From Pyronema omphalodes (lineage: Eukaryota > Ascomycota > Pezizomycetes > Pezizales > Pyronemataceae): 64,000 nt of DNA. Positions 33,758 through 46,295 of the stretch are shown one piece after another (within the stretch, counting starts at the first letter, position 1; each line of letters starts with the position of its first letter). The stretch is from positions 266,408 to 330,407 of the forward strand of contig JAJJXM010000063.1 of assembly GCA_024516155.1 (NCBI GenBank). The letters are read 5' to 3'. Made by a program: the position numbers and the translations under genes. The notes under the pieces were generated by a model, which ran no database searches, was not told where the DNA came from, and worked only from the letters and a program-made list of their open reading frames with translations.

Positions 33758-34099
33758 GCACGGGTAGAAGGGCCAGCTGCTTGGAGGGCGAACTGAAATC
33801 TTTTCATTACTTTTCTTTTGATGTTGACGATTTTTTCTTTTTTTTTCTTTGGTTACAAGAGGGGAATACGTGAGCGATACTGGGGACTGACAGGTTTCGG
33901 CTGGGGTTAGGACTTTTTGTTTCTTTTTTGTTTCTTTATTTACTTATCTTTTCAGGGGACGTCACGGGGAGCAGGAGATTGGGGAGCCTCTTTAGGTGGT
34001 CTCGGCCACGAGGACAGGAAAAACGGATTTAGTTTCCCGCATAGGCCTTAAAGGCCTCGAACGGTGTATGATTAAAATCAAATCAAATCAAATCAAATC
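33758..34099 (+). other. LINE 3' UTR and (AAATC)n tail
   Basis: No ORF. The end carries a short inverted repeat (CCTTAAAGG) followed by CTCGAACGGTGTATGATT and about five AAATC units, then the target duplication. Shortened relatives of this tail occur at 35295-35346 and 38657-38711. Confidence 0.8.
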
Positions 34100-34112
34100 T
34101 ACCGCCATCCGG

Positions 34113-36655
34113 AAGACCTCTCAAACAACCTCAACCGACATCCCCCCATCTCTCAACCTTAACACCGCTGATTCTGGAGCTCCTTCAAAATGCTTGCTCG
34201 CTGCACACCTCCTAGTCGAATACCTAAATCTATACAACAGATTTCTGCGCGCATTGATCTTACCGCACATCCAAATTACTTAATAACCTGGAATGCGGCT
34301 TCGACGCGTCGTTGTTGATCGCCGCTCCGAATATTCAATTGACGATTATGTTTCACCGGTAGCACCACCGTTTATCACGAGCTTGTTCATAACACTACTA
34401 TAAGCCGTCCGAAATATCCACCAAAGTATCGTCCGACGACTGGTCCAAGGCGTAAACACCCCACCACCCACCCGTCAACTGTCCGGAATGACAGCCCATG
34501 CTTACAAACACTAACACCAATCGGCCACCACCTAGAAGCACATGCCAAAACGTGGTCTTCGAACATGAAGGTATCCAGTACATCCATGAACTTGAATTTT
34601 AACTATGATTTTTATTCCTATCTTTGGGCAGGTATCTTGCCCCTGGATCTGGAACCTGAACCGGTCAATGACGGGAGTTGGGTGCAGAACCATGTCGTCA
34701 GGAACACATCAAGGACGCGCATGATAACTTATACTGCTTCTGAAGGGGCTTGTGGTAGAAAGTACAAAGGAATGAAGAGCTTGAGACCCCTGGAGGTACG
34801 CACCCTTGAGATGACTTGCGAAGGCAAGCTCATGATATCGCCTTTGTACTATGGCTTGGTGCAAGGTGATCATAGTATTGGACGTTCTGGCCTATTTGTG
34901 TGTATTTCGCTATTCTGATGCTGATATTAGTCCTGAAACTATGCAGGAAATCATGAAGGTAGGGCTGCGTTGCGTTAGTATATATTCCCAACCAACTCGG
35001 GCTTGATCTTGTCTCGCATCCGCTGTTTTGGTATCCTTATTTCAAGAATCATTCAGCATCAATTCGACACATATCATTTGCAGATTCTCAGGAACCAAGA
35101 ACCATTGCTGGATTCCGAGTTGTTATAAAGCGGTACCCCGATAATGAAAATGCATATCCCCCGCTGCCATCCCAACTCCAGGTTCAGAGAACACATTTTC
35201 CGCCGTCAAAGTTCCTCATCTTATGCCCGATATCGTTCGAACGACGACAATCATGATCATGATTGGTTCACAACCAGAACTACCGACGATTACTTACGTC
35301 ATAACCTTAAGGTTGGGAACGTTCAAGAAAATCAAATCAAATCAAATACCGACGATTACTAGTCCCCCTTCTATCATCAACTAAATTCCCATCCATCCTC
35401 CTCAACCTGCTCAACCCCATCAAACTCCACCTCCTCCACCTCGTTCTCGTCGGACAATTTCTCTTCCTATCAATGCGAATCCGAACAATGGTACAAGGCT
35501 GACACCGCTGGCTACGACAATAAGAACTGAAACACTTCGACTCTCAATATGGTAGACTACTGCATCGTCTAACTCATACGAATCCAGCGAAGGCCATGTC
35601 TCATAGAATACAGAAGCTAAGCCAGCCATTAGTCGTCGAAACTCACTACCGAATACTGTCAAGGACCGTGGGAGCAATGTTCGTTTTGATGAGACAATTG
35701 TTAGCGCTGAGATTACATATAACAGAACATGGTGGGAGGCGCAAGTCATACTTAATATACTGTACCTTGAGCCGGCCGAGTGCGATGTACTTTCTTGAGG
35801 ACGCGTGGACAAGCCACTATTAGGAAGCAGCAGAAGGACTAAATACTTGCCAGGGGTATTTAACGAAGATGTAAAGGAGTATGGATATATGGGAATGTGC
35901 GCTGTGAGCATTGGGAACGGGTTATGTTGAAAGTCCCAGAAAGAATAAGGCTGGCTTGGAGGTTGTGGGGGGATGGGATGCTGAGAGTTAAGATTGCATG
36001 AGAGGGATACTGGCAATGCCAGAGGACATTTGGACAGAATGCAGCGAATTGGAGTGTGACAGGAACGCACCTGAGGAGGTTGCGGGGGAGCAAATGTGAT
36101 AAGACAGGGTTGAAAATCTTCTTGTTGTTTATTGGACAAAGGTGGTTCTACGTGATTCATGGGTAAGTAATATGATAAACTGCCGTAGTGAGCTCTTACT
36201 TGATCTTTCCCTTCGCCAAAAAATGCGATATACTCGTACCTTTGATTTGGTTGCGGTATCTGACGCTTGAAGCGCTCCGAAAGCCTTTGTGTGATGGTCG
36301 GAATACCTACCTCTTGGCTTCCCTGTTTATGAATCACTTTTCCAACTGCATACGGAAAGATATTTCTGTCTGACATCAACAACACAAAGCCTTTGGTGTT
36401 TCTCTGGCTTGGAGTTCACCGGGACGACTTTGAAAAACGCTCAGACATAGAGCGTGGTTATATCATTCCACCTCCACAAAGTTTCCCCCCACACACGACT
36501 CCAGCGCCTGCGATGCTCACAACGCGACAGGCAACTCGATTTATCACAACACCGCTTTCTCTGGACATCCCTCCTGTTTATCACCAGGACATAATCCGGC
36601 ACATAAGCGCAGTGAGGCATCAATTCAACGTCACTGGACGATTATCTTAGTAAGC
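34113..36655 (+). pseudogene. Decayed multi-exon gene, not recognised
   Basis: Plus-strand frames look protein-like but are broken. 35084-35250 reads ...PRTIAGFRVVIKRYPDNE. 35400-35790 is Pro/Ser/Thr-rich, then ETIVSAEITYNRTWWEAQ. 35880-36162 reads WERVMLKVPERIRLAWRLW ... GYWQCQRTFGQNAANWSV. 36360-36650 reads KPLVFLWLGVHRDDFEKR. Splice-like signals occur, e.g. GTAAGT at 36163-36168. Nonsense codons (TAA, TAG, TGA) sit where CAA, CAG or CGA would fit. No family was recognised. The 321-codon minus-strand frame over 35420-36385 is probably a shadow. Confidence 0.35.
35295..35346 (+). mobile_element. 52-bp LINE tail insertion with 14-bp target duplication
   Basis: TACCGACGATTACT flanks both sides (35281-35294 and 35347-35360). 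The insert has the palindrome AACCTTAAGGTT and three AAATC-type units, like the LINE 3' end. An extremely 5'-truncated retrotransposition event. Confidence 0.8.
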
Positions 36656-36659
36656 TTCT

Positions 36660-37241
36660 GCCTCCTGCGTGGCCAAATGTTTGTGCACCCGCACACTCCG
36701 TTTGTGACGATCAGTTCCAGGGGATAACGGTTTACATCCTGTGAGACTTCTGGTTCCATACCATGGGTTTCAGTCGGATTCGGTATCGTGTGCTCTTTCC
36801 ATTCCTCGCGTGGTCAGACAACCTCACTCCGCTCCACATTTTTCCAGGCCCTTGTTTTTGCTGAACATCTGATTTTGGGCCATTGATGAACCATCACTAA
36901 CATTTCCAAAGTAAATACCAGGACCTCCGCAATTTCTCGCAGATTTGTTTTCTGCTCCACCCGACCACCGGTACCACTTCTTCAGTTGCCAAATTTGGCA
37001 AATACACCCATAAGACAACAATGTCAAGATTGCAAAGCTTATCTACATCATCCAACTGTGGACATTTATGTCACGCGAGAATTGTAATGCCATCCGACTC
37101 AGATTTGATGTCTTTCTTCTCCCATGGACTACCACTGCATCAGGTCGACAGAGTAACGCTGAATCACCAAGGGATGACTGTTGATGTCTCTTCTTTGCCT
37201 GTAGACCGCGTGTTGCTGAAGGACCTTAGTTGCAGATGTTT
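36660..37241. other. Unassigned sequence
   Basis: No recognised gene. Short open frames only, no splice-consistent coding pattern that I could support. Confidence 0.4.
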
Positions 37242-37418
37242 AGAGTTGCAGTGCGCCTGAGGCCTTACATCCTAGGTGGGGGTGGGGGTCAGTCCTCTGC
37301 ATATCTTCACATCTTTCTCTGCTAGTCTTGCTCTACTTACTCATCGATATAGTCCGGCTCCACCTCTACGTTTCTGTCCTCTCCATTCTTCTCATGACTT
37401 TCGACAGGTTATGAGCCC
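37242..37418 (+). mobile_element. Copia LTR and primer-site remnant
   Basis: 37242-37406 aligns with the 161-bp Copia LTR at 47932-48092 (GTGCGCCTGAGGCC near the start, TTTCGACA at the end). It is followed by GGTTATGAGCCCTTGCG (37407-), the same primer site. No internal coding follows, so this is an old 5' fragment. Confidence 0.75.
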
Positions 37419-38358
37419 TTGCGCCCTCTAATGCACATGAAACTTGAAGAATCATGGTTTAAACACACATCCTTTCGTTCCTCAATTTCTGAAGGGTGGT
37501 TGGTAATGGTCTTGCCCTCAGGCTTGAGTTGTTACTTGGTGATAATCCTGATTCTTACAACATGTCTGAATAGGTTGGAATATGACAGAACGAGACTCTG
37601 GACAAGCCATTTTCCACATTCAGCAATGTTTTACTTTATCGGCCCACCGGGACCATAGCTGACAAGGGCCAGACTGCATTTCATCAGGATATTAGTATAC
37701 ATGGGGAGATAATTGAAACACTGATCCATCGGAATTGCTTAGATGCCGTTAGAAACAAGGACCAGAAATGCGAGCGAACATCTCAGATGGTTTCCAAAAG
37801 GCATCCCTTGAACTCCTGCTTCAACAGCTGGCCCTCAAACTATCACTCCATGTACACCTATCCAATGAAACGTGGGTTTCCATGGATCCCAGGCTCAGCA
37901 ATAAAACCACAGCGGCCGCTGAGACTATACTACACATGTGGCTACGACCACCCCATACAAATCACATGACACAACACCAGAGTTTCAACAACCACACCCT
38001 GCTATCCCGACACCCTGTGGTACATTAGATTGTTATGAATATATGCCATCAGTGCATAAGTTTATCCCATGATGGCAATAATATGTCCTTCCATTACCCC
38101 TTACCTACCCCTTATCTACCCCATACCTAGCCAGTATCTCAACACTGTTTATGCCAGAACTGGCATATCCTAACCTCACATTACCCGCGGCTCAACTCCT
38201 CAAATTTCATTTGCCATATATTTTGGGCCCAGGCTTATTTGTGATGTATTGCATCGGCCATCTCATTTATAAGTCCTGTCATGCCTTGTGTTATTTGCTA
38301 TGGTTTTTATCACTTGTCTTATTGAATATTGGTTTTGTCACTCATCTTAGTTCCAATT
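37419..38358. other. Unassigned AT-rich sequence
   Basis: No gene recognised. Near 38090-38130 there are short TACCCCTTA/TACCCCATA repeats. Probably decayed repeat DNA. Confidence 0.4.
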
Positions 38359-39137
38359 GAGGGCAAGTTTGGTGGTACGGAATACGCCGTAGTACACGGT
38401 AATTTATGGAGATACATAGAAATTTGTATTTTCCGCGCCTTTTTCGGGCCTGTACACAGGGACAAGATTACAATGTATTTGACCTGTTTTTATATTCCAC
38501 CCAACCCCTAAATACATGTCATGTACCATGGAGTATCACAGAGAACAAGAACGAGCAAAACGTTCCACCACCACCACTAAACCGAATGAAGCAACGCGAC
38601 CCAAAGAAATTACCGTAACAGTCACCGTGACATCGCCAAATGTGAGGCCGTGATGAGATTGTCATAACCTATCGGTTGGGAACATAAATGAGAATATTAT
38701 TATTATTATTATGAGGGCGTGATGAAAAGCATTTCCACACATCTTCAACCATCAGTCCCCAATTACATCTCGACAAATCATGCAAAACCATTGACAGCTG
38801 GGACTTGATGTTGTCAAACACGCTCCGCGATTCCTGATGATGCATGTGTGTATAGGCGACCGCATTGATAGGGGAAAGTTGATGGTGACTTCAGAAGGTC
38901 AACATGTTTGGAATACCAGATGGTTGGTTGTTGCTGTATGGAATGGGGCTGTAGAAAGCACCTTGTGGGTAGAACCCACCGGTCCTAACAGGCGCTGTCT
39001 ACAGCTATACTCGCTCCGCGAAACCATTTTTCCTAGCGCTAAATACATGGTATTTATGTAGCATGGTACAAGGACCTAACCTTGTCTACGGGCAATGTTT
39101 GAACCACAATGTATTTTCCACCGCCAAACAGGCCCTG
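38359..39137. mobile_element. Possible old DNA transposon with imperfect TIRs
   Basis: The left end GAGGGCAAGTTTGGTGGT and the reverse complement of the right end CAGGGCCTGTTTGGCGGT match in 14 of 18 positions. No convincing target duplication and no transposase. A small LINE insertion lies inside. Confidence 0.35.
38657..38711 (+). mobile_element. 55-bp LINE tail insertion with near-perfect 14-bp duplication
   Basis: TGAGGCCGTGATGA (38643-38656) and TGAGGGCGTGATGA (38712-38725) flank an insert containing CATAACCTATCGGTTGGGAAC (cf. 35300-35320) and an (ATT)n tail. A second ultra-short retrotransposition product. Confidence 0.75.
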
Positions 39138-39402
39138 ATTTTACTGTCTTCATTACACAATTTCTGATATTGAAGGCTCACTGCAGAGTATTGTTATCTC
39201 AATTTCTTCTTTCCAGAAAAAGAATATCGCTCGATGTATAACAATATATATCATGATGATGATTGATCATGAAATGTAAACCGGGGATCCAGGATATATG
39301 CGCAGCGGGGTAACTCTGACATTGCCGAAAGAAACAAGAAAAGCAATAATTCCAAGAGGAGGAATTATGTTGTCTCAAGGGGATTCTTGCAAAGGAATGT
39401 AG

Positions 39403-39932
39403 TGGCACGGCACACGGCTGACGAGCCGTTGTGTTGTCGCGTTGCCGTTGTGTTGCTGTTGTCGTTGTGTTGTTGTTGCCATTGTGTCGTTGTGCCGTGT
39501 GGTGTTGTGTTGTGTGCCGTGCCGCTGAAGTGATGATCAATTGATGATGGATGACACAACACGAGCTGTAGGAGCTGTGGCGTTGCAGGTTGGATGATGG
39601 AGAACGGAAACCGAATTATGTAGCGATGTTGGTTGACCGCCCAGAAAGCGTGCTGGCCACCCCTTTGTGCATAATGAGGCTTGCCTCCCCGCTGACTGAG
39701 TTCTCTATCGAACGTCTTGTGTCTCTTTCCTGACCTTTAATAAGATTCCCTAATCTCTTAGTCGCAAAGACTCACGTCACTCTTGTCCCTGTCCTTGTCC
39801 TTGTTCAGTGTTCCGACTGTCCGTCGCACACTTCGGTTCTTGTGCCTCTGTTCCGGCTCCCGGAGCCCAGTCTAGTTCCCTTTCGGGTAGTGTTCAGTGT
39901 GTCCCTCAAATGTCTGTTCGTAGTCCCTGACA
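39403..39932 (+). mobile_element. Family-1 solo LTR, diverged
   Basis: 530 bp, opposite orientation to copy A, TGGCACGGCACACGG...GTCCCTGACA, flanked by TGTAG at 39398-39402 and 39933-39937. More diverged than the other family-1 LTRs. Confidence 0.88.
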
Positions 39933-39937
39933 TGTAG

Positions 39938-40430
39938 CGGTGATAACGGTGATAAGTTCAAACACTCCTGCATATCTCAGGAAGCTTTTTGAGAGTATTG
40001 ATCCTGTCTCCTGGTGGTTTCTGGAAGAGGCACGACTGGAGGTACTTTATTCATTAAGGTACGTTATGAAGTTGATGTTGTCAGGTATCGATTCGGGAAG
40101 AATACGACAACCCCTTATGGGATGCGTTGCTGTATGCGGGACAGATGTGATTGCATTGCTGAATGGTGGCTTCTTTGTGTGAGTACCTTTGTGTTACACC
40201 CTATATTGTGTGAGTATAGAAAAGGTGACATGTATAACATTTAGAAACATGGCAAACTCGACAGGAGAATGCATCATAAGGTTAGTATCCCGGGCCGGAA
40301 CCCGTTGAGGAGCTCCAGCTAGCCACGTGATGTGATTCATGACTTGCCAAGAGGACGTCACGAGGATTCAGGCCCGAGGCGTCGCTACCTGTTATTCACT
40401 GTCAGTTCAGGAGGGCCACAGATGGAAGGT
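39938..40430. other. Unassigned sequence between two LTRs
   Basis: Several short open frames on the plus strand, no recognised motif. Possibly a remnant of decayed coding DNA continuous with 38.8-39.4 kb. Confidence 0.35.
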
Positions 40431-41219
40431 GTCACAACGCTCCCGTGACATGCTCCTGGCCTCCGCCATCACCACCGCAGGGCTATGGGTGGTTACCATC
40501 ACCCTAGCAACCTGTTATGCAATCATGAAGTGATAGGGATAGGGTTAGGGCAAGGGGCTGGGCCCCTTGCCGGGGATTTTCATATGTGAGGAATCATTCA
40601 TTATTTGAGCTTATTTTAGGTATCACGGCGGTTGGGCAAATGTTGGAATCTTTTACTTATCTCTTATGTATTCGGAGTGCCGGCGGTTAGAAAGGTAGTT
40701 ATTTTTTTTTTGTATGTATTGTTTCGTTCGTATTTGGAATTACGGCGGTTAGCAAGCTATCTTCTGGTATGTTCTGTTTCTTTATTATTATTTGGAATTA
40801 CGGCGGTTAGCAAGGTAGTTATCTTTTGGGGATGTATTGTTCCCTTGTTCTAGTATTTGGAATTACAGCGGTTGGCAGTGGTGGGGATGTTGGTCATGTA
40901 TTTAGTTATCATGGCGGTTAGCATTGGAGCATTCTCCGCCGGCGGAGAATGCTGAGTCACGAGTCATGAAGACACAAGTATAAGAGGAGGAAATTTGTAC
41001 GTAGTTTATTTCTTCACGCAATCAAGTTTCTATTTACTATAATCCTATCTACAAAAGTTCCCTTGTGACATCTCCATCTCTTCTCAACTCACCTGTGATT
41101 TCTCAGCCAAACCCTCGCCCATTCCCAACCTCCCAGCCTTACCTAAGCCGCCGCCGCCCCACTCGCCACCGAAACCCCGTGCTGCCTGTTGTCAGTAACC
41201 GTGGATACGGATTCTGATA
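40431..41219 (+). repeat. Family-2 5' LTR (789 bp) of copy C
   Basis: Carries the CGGCGGTTAGC repeats, the GCATTCTCCGC inverted repeat near 40926 and TGAGTCACGAGTCA. The LTR copy of the ORF3 C terminus is also readable. Confidence 0.9.
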
Positions 41220-41290
41220 TTTGATTGCGTCCTGTGTAAGACACCCAACGCGGAACGAAAACCCAGAAAACCCAGAAATAGACGCACACA

Positions 41291-42468
41291 GTGGCGTCCT
41301 TTCAGCTAAAAGAGCTTGGAGAACATATCGAACAAGAACCGACCGGATCGGGAAGCCCAGTGACCCCCGAACAACCATCCAGACCGCAGACCCCCGAATC
41401 CCCCGAACTGCCCCATACCTCCACCGATGACCCTGTGGAAATGGCGACCCCGGCAGGATTAGGACTTGTCACTCCGGTCACAATGACCCAGGAGCAATTG
41501 AACCAGATCCTTATCCAACTCCATCGCCCCACGTCAAACAGTAACCGCAAAATGGAAGACCCAGAGTTGTTCTATGGGGAAGGAACCAAGCTGAGGGCTT
41601 TCCTGACGCAATGCGAACTGAAGTTCAATTGCGAAGGGAATAGGTTCGACACCAAACAAAAAAAGGTAAACTATGCGAGCTCCCGATGCAGAGACAACGC
41701 TTGGGCATGGATCGAGCCGTCCATCAAGGAGGGGAAAAGCGTATACACAACCTGGGAGGCCTTCAAGACCGCTGTCAGTAGGGCTTTCGGGGAAGCCGAC
41801 TCAAAAGAAGTAGCAAGAAGAGAGTTCAAGATGATCAGGCAGGGCGCTCGATCCGCCGCTGCATACTGGGCCGAATTTCAAAGCATCAAACTGACTTAAG
41901 ATATAATGACGAAACCTACATCGATCAATTCGGTGATGGACTAAACACAGACGTCCAACGACAGTTAGCACTCCTCAAGGAACGACCAACGGACCTCACG
42001 GAATTCGCCAACAAGGCCATAGCGTTAGACAATCGACTATTCAATTTCCGAACCCTGAGGACCCGATATGAACCTCAATTCTATCACCACCCCCATCTTA
42101 AGGGGCAGGGACACGACTCTCGACTCTCCGACCCCGAACCGATGGAATCAGATTCCACTCGTCGACCGAAACCAAGGGATAGGATGGAGGAGGATAGGTG
42201 GAAGCGGAATAACGAATGTTTTAACTATGGGAAGGTGGGACACTACGCTGCGAAGTGCCCAAGTAAGAAATTATACCGAGCGGCGGAAACTTCCTTGGTA
42301 GAACAAGGACTCGGGGAGACGTCGGGAAAAGAAAGTCCCCAGGAACAAACGAACAAGGTGGATTCCTGGGGCAACTGTCGCCCACCAGTTCAACCACGGC
42401 AGGACCGGGGGATAGAATCCCGAGTGTATGACTATACGGAAGAAAAGAAAAGATTATCCAGCGAGTAA
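41291..42468 (+). pseudogene. gag: Family-2 gag in copy C
   Basis: Begins at GTG 41291 like the other copies; the first in-frame ATG is 50 codons later. A deletion near 41888 shifts the frame. The zinc knuckle is CFNYGKVGHYAAKC, with the second Cys changed to Tyr. The slippery site GGGAAAA is kept at 42324-42330, but the gag TAA stop has become CAA, so the frame runs on. Confidence 0.8.
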
Positions 42469-45400
42469 AAATAATCGGACGAAATAAGAAAGAATACCAC
42501 ACAACGGCCATGATCGACTGCGGGGCCACGGAGAATTGTAAAGATCGGAAATACGTGAAACAGCAGGGATTGACCTGCGCGAAAAAGTTAACGCCACGAA
42601 AGGTTCTCGCTGTAGACGGACGGGAATTGGATGGGGGCCCAGTAACCCACGATGCCATGGTGACCATGGTGATCAACGACCATAAGGAAGAAATTGGGCT
42701 TCACTGTATTACCATTGGCAACGCACCCATTATTCTGTGACTGCCTTGGTTGCGGAAACACAATCCCAGCATCGACTGGAAGGAGGGAAGGATTGTCTTC
42801 GATTCCGAAAGATGCGGAAAGAACTGCCTTCCTACCTCACCCCATGCCACGACCGTGCCAGAACGAGGAGCGGAAAAAGAACATAATCAACAGATACATT
42901 AGGAAGCGGAGCACGCCTATGGTATGGAAGGGCCGGAAGATGTGCTCCAGACGGATGAGGAAGATGAGCTTCGCAACCAAGAAATTTGGGAAGGAAGTAT
43001 AAGAGAGGATGAAGAAGGAGAAGAAGTGGAACAGTCGGGGAACAAGGATATGGAAAGCGTACAGGGATCTAGGCGCGCGGAATCCACCGAGGACGATCCC
43101 GACTCGCCTCAGTGCGCTTCGCGGCAACCCCCGCAAGCGCCAGCCAACCAGGAAGAACCGGGGAACTGGGAACCCGCTCCCGCCAGATCAATCGCTACTG
43201 CACCAGCCATCCAGAAAGAACCGGGGAACTGGGAACCCGCTCCCGCCAAATCAATTGCCACTTCCGAAGAATTGGAACTTGCGGGTACAATAACCCGAGC
43301 GGCGAAGAACAAACATGATTCCCTGGAAGAAATAATACCAGCCGAATATACAGACTATCTCTCCGTATTCAGGGAAAAACAGGCGGTAGGGTTACCTCCG
43401 CACCGACATCATGACCACCAAATCCGAATGATGGAAGGAAAGATTCCGCCGTTCGAACCCCTCCCAGCCCTCGATGAGGAACGCCTGCGAGTATTGAGGG
43501 ATTACTTGGAAGAGAATGAAAGGAGGGGTTGGGTCCGACGGTCGACGTCTCCAGCGGGAGCCCCAATCCATTTCGTCAAGAAAAAGGATGGTACCTTGCG
43601 GTTATGCGTCGACTACCGACGACTCAACGAAATCACAATCAAGGATCGCACCCCACTCCCGGTGATAGGGGAAGCGTTGGATAGACTTTCCAACGCCAAG
43701 ATCTATATCAAGTTGGATGTGCGAGATGCATACCATAACCTCCGAATAGCCACAGGGGATGAATGGAAGACTGCGTTCCGTACCCAGTACGGTCTATAGA
43801 AATATTTGATAATGCCGTTTGGCTTAACAAATCCTCCAGCATCGTTTCAACGATGGATGAATGAAGTCTTAAGTGAGTACCTCGACATCTTTTGCATCGC
43901 CTATCTCGACGACATATTGATTTACTCGGATAATATGGAGGAGCATCGGAAACATGTCCGCATGGTCTTGGAAAGGTTGAGGGACGTAGGACTCACCCTG
44001 AAACCCTCAAAATGTGAATTCCACACCAAGAAGACGGAATACCTGGGATACATCATATCCCCCACGGGGTTGCAGATGGACCCCGAGAGACGTAGGGCGG
44101 TGAAGGAATGGAAGGAACCGGGAAATGTGCAGGGAGTCCCAAGTTTCCTGGGGTTCGCCAATTTCTACCGACGATTCATCCGGGATTTCAGCAAGATCAC
44201 CACACCATTGACATGATGAACGAAAAAATAGGGACCCTGAGAATGGAACAACGAGACACAGCGAGCTTTCGAGCAACTCAAAACGGCAATCATATCCCAA
44301 CCGATCCTGCAACATTTCGACCCGGATCGGCCACTCACCCTGGAAACGGACGCCTCAGACTATGCCATCGGGGCAGTCTGCTCACAACCCGACGACTCAA
44401 ACGTACTGCACCCCCTTGCCTATTTTTCAAGAAAATGAAAAGAAGCGGAGCTCAATTATGATATCCACGATAAGGAGCTCCTGGCCATAGTGGAAGCATT
44501 AGACAAATGGTCAACATACTGCAAATCGACAAAACACAGTATCCGGATACTGTCAGACCACAAAAACCTGGAGTATTGGCAAACGAAGACGGACCTCAAC
44601 CTCCGACAGGCCCGATGGGCAGAACAACTGGCTAACTACGACTTCACCATCACGTATCGACCAGGGAAGTTGGCAGGAAAACCCGACATATTGTCCTGAG
44701 AGTCAGGAGACTTTCCCTGGGAAGGGGAGATGAAGCACCGGCAAAATCGAAGCCGAGTCCTCCTTCCCCAGGAAGTTTTTCATGTGAACGGGACACAATT
44801 GATAAGTCTCACCCCGGATACCTCCCTCCTCACCGAAATTCGGAAGAAGACGAAAACCGATCCAGAAATCCAGGAGGTAATCCGCAAACTTTGGGGAGGA
44901 ATAACTTGAGACAATAGGGTCCCCTTGGGGTTATGCGAGGAAAGAGATGGGTTACTCCTATACGAGGGATTGATATGGGTCCCTGATAACAACAATCTGA
45001 GGTTACAAATCCTACGACAACGTCACGACTCCCAAGCCGCGGGGCATCCGGGAAGGGCATGGACCCTGGAGTTGGTCAGCCGGAATGTTTACTGGCCACA
45101 ACAACGACAGTATGTGCCTCGATATGTCGACTACTGTGATACCTGTAAACGTATCATACCCATTAAGCACGCCCCCTTCGGTCTCTTACGACCATTACAG
45201 ATTCCAGAAAGACCATGGGAATCCATCTCCATCGATTTTATCACGGGTCTTCCAGAAGATGGGGGAATGAACACGATATGGGTGATCGTGGACCGCTTGA
45301 TGAAGATGGCCCACTTCGTAGCATCTAAGGAGACTATGGGGCGTAGGGCACTCGCGGACGGGTTCCTCACACATGGGGTACGGGCCCACGGGCTCCCCAG

Positions 45401-46295
45401 CAGCAGCATCTCGGACCGGGGGTCCTTATTCACCTCTCAGTTCTGGAAGAGGGTTATGGAGGCAATGGGGACCTCGAGGAACCTGAGCACGGCGTTCCAC
45501 CCAGAGTCCGACGGACAGACAGAGAGGGTCAATGCGATCCTCGAATAATACCTCAGGGCGTATTGTAACTACCAACAAAACAATTGGAACCAACTCCTTC
45601 CAATGGTGGAGTTCTGCTACAACAACTCCCGCTCAGGAACGACCAAGGTGTCCCCCTTCTTTGGGAATTACGGATATCATCCCCATTGTACCCAGCCGCT
45701 GGGTGAAGTCTCGGAAGGAAACCCCGAGGTCTCCAAATATGTTGGCGCCCTCAACCGACTTCACGAGGACCTAAGGGCACAGGTCCACTATGCCCAGACT
45801 GCTCATGCAGAACAGACGAACCGGCATCAACACCCGGATCCGGTCCTTCGAGTGGGAGATCGGGTCTGGCTGAAGAGAAAGAATGTGAAAACCACCCGAC
45901 CCTCCTACAAGCTCGACTACAAGCTATTAGGTCCCTACACCATTTTATCTAGGGTAGGGTCGCGAGCTTATAAGCTGGACCTCCCCCCAAACGCAAAGAT
46001 CCATCCAGGATTTCACATCTCCCTGCTAAAACCGTCTCAACCTACTTCGACCACCATCCCAGGCCATATTCAGCCCCCTCTGCAACCGATTATCCTCGAC
46101 GACGAGGAAGAGTGAGAAGTTGAAGAGATAGTGGATTCTCGACGCCATCGGGGACAGATCCAATATCGAGTCAAGTGGACTGGTTTCCACGACCCCGATA
46201 CGACCTGGTACCCCGCCGACAATTTCCAAAACTTCCCCAACGCCATCACCCAATTCCACCGCAGGTACCCTAATATACCTGCCCCACAGCTGTAA
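42331..46295 (+). pseudogene. pol: Family-2 pol in copy C, many stops
   Basis: Protease MIDCGATENC near 42510. RT at 42924-44216 with LDVRDAYHNL and [11 protein letters not shown]. RNase H at about 44300-44699. Integrase 44925-45548 and 45603-46115 with the HHCC and DDE motifs. Chromodomain near 46080-46250. Stops include CGA-to-TGA at 44697, CAA-to-TAA near 45547 and TGG-to-TGA near 46112, plus frameshifts near 42738, 42900, 43798 and 44215. The pol stop TAA (46293-46295) overlaps the ORF3 ATG. Confidence 0.82.

Larger units (their letters stand above)
13489..34099 (+). mobile_element. Tad1-like LINE, nested host of two Gypsy insertions
   Basis: TACCGCCATCCGG occurs at 13476-13488 and at 34100-34112, directly after an (AAATC)n tail. 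This is a 13-bp target duplication, so the LINE spans everything between. Removing the two Gypsy elements and one copy of each 5-bp duplication leaves about 6.0 kb. Gene order is ORF1 (coiled coil, CCHC knuckles), then ORF2 (AP-like endonuclease, RT, RNase H, CCHC), typical of the fungal Tad1 clade. ORF2 has several stops and frameshifts, so this copy is dead. Confidence 0.9.

Noticed and set aside
35420..36385. 321-codon minus-strand ORF
   Set aside because: The plus strand reads as Ser/Thr-rich and Trp-rich protein segments with a splice donor in the same interval; the minus frame has no recognised motif and looks like a shadow.
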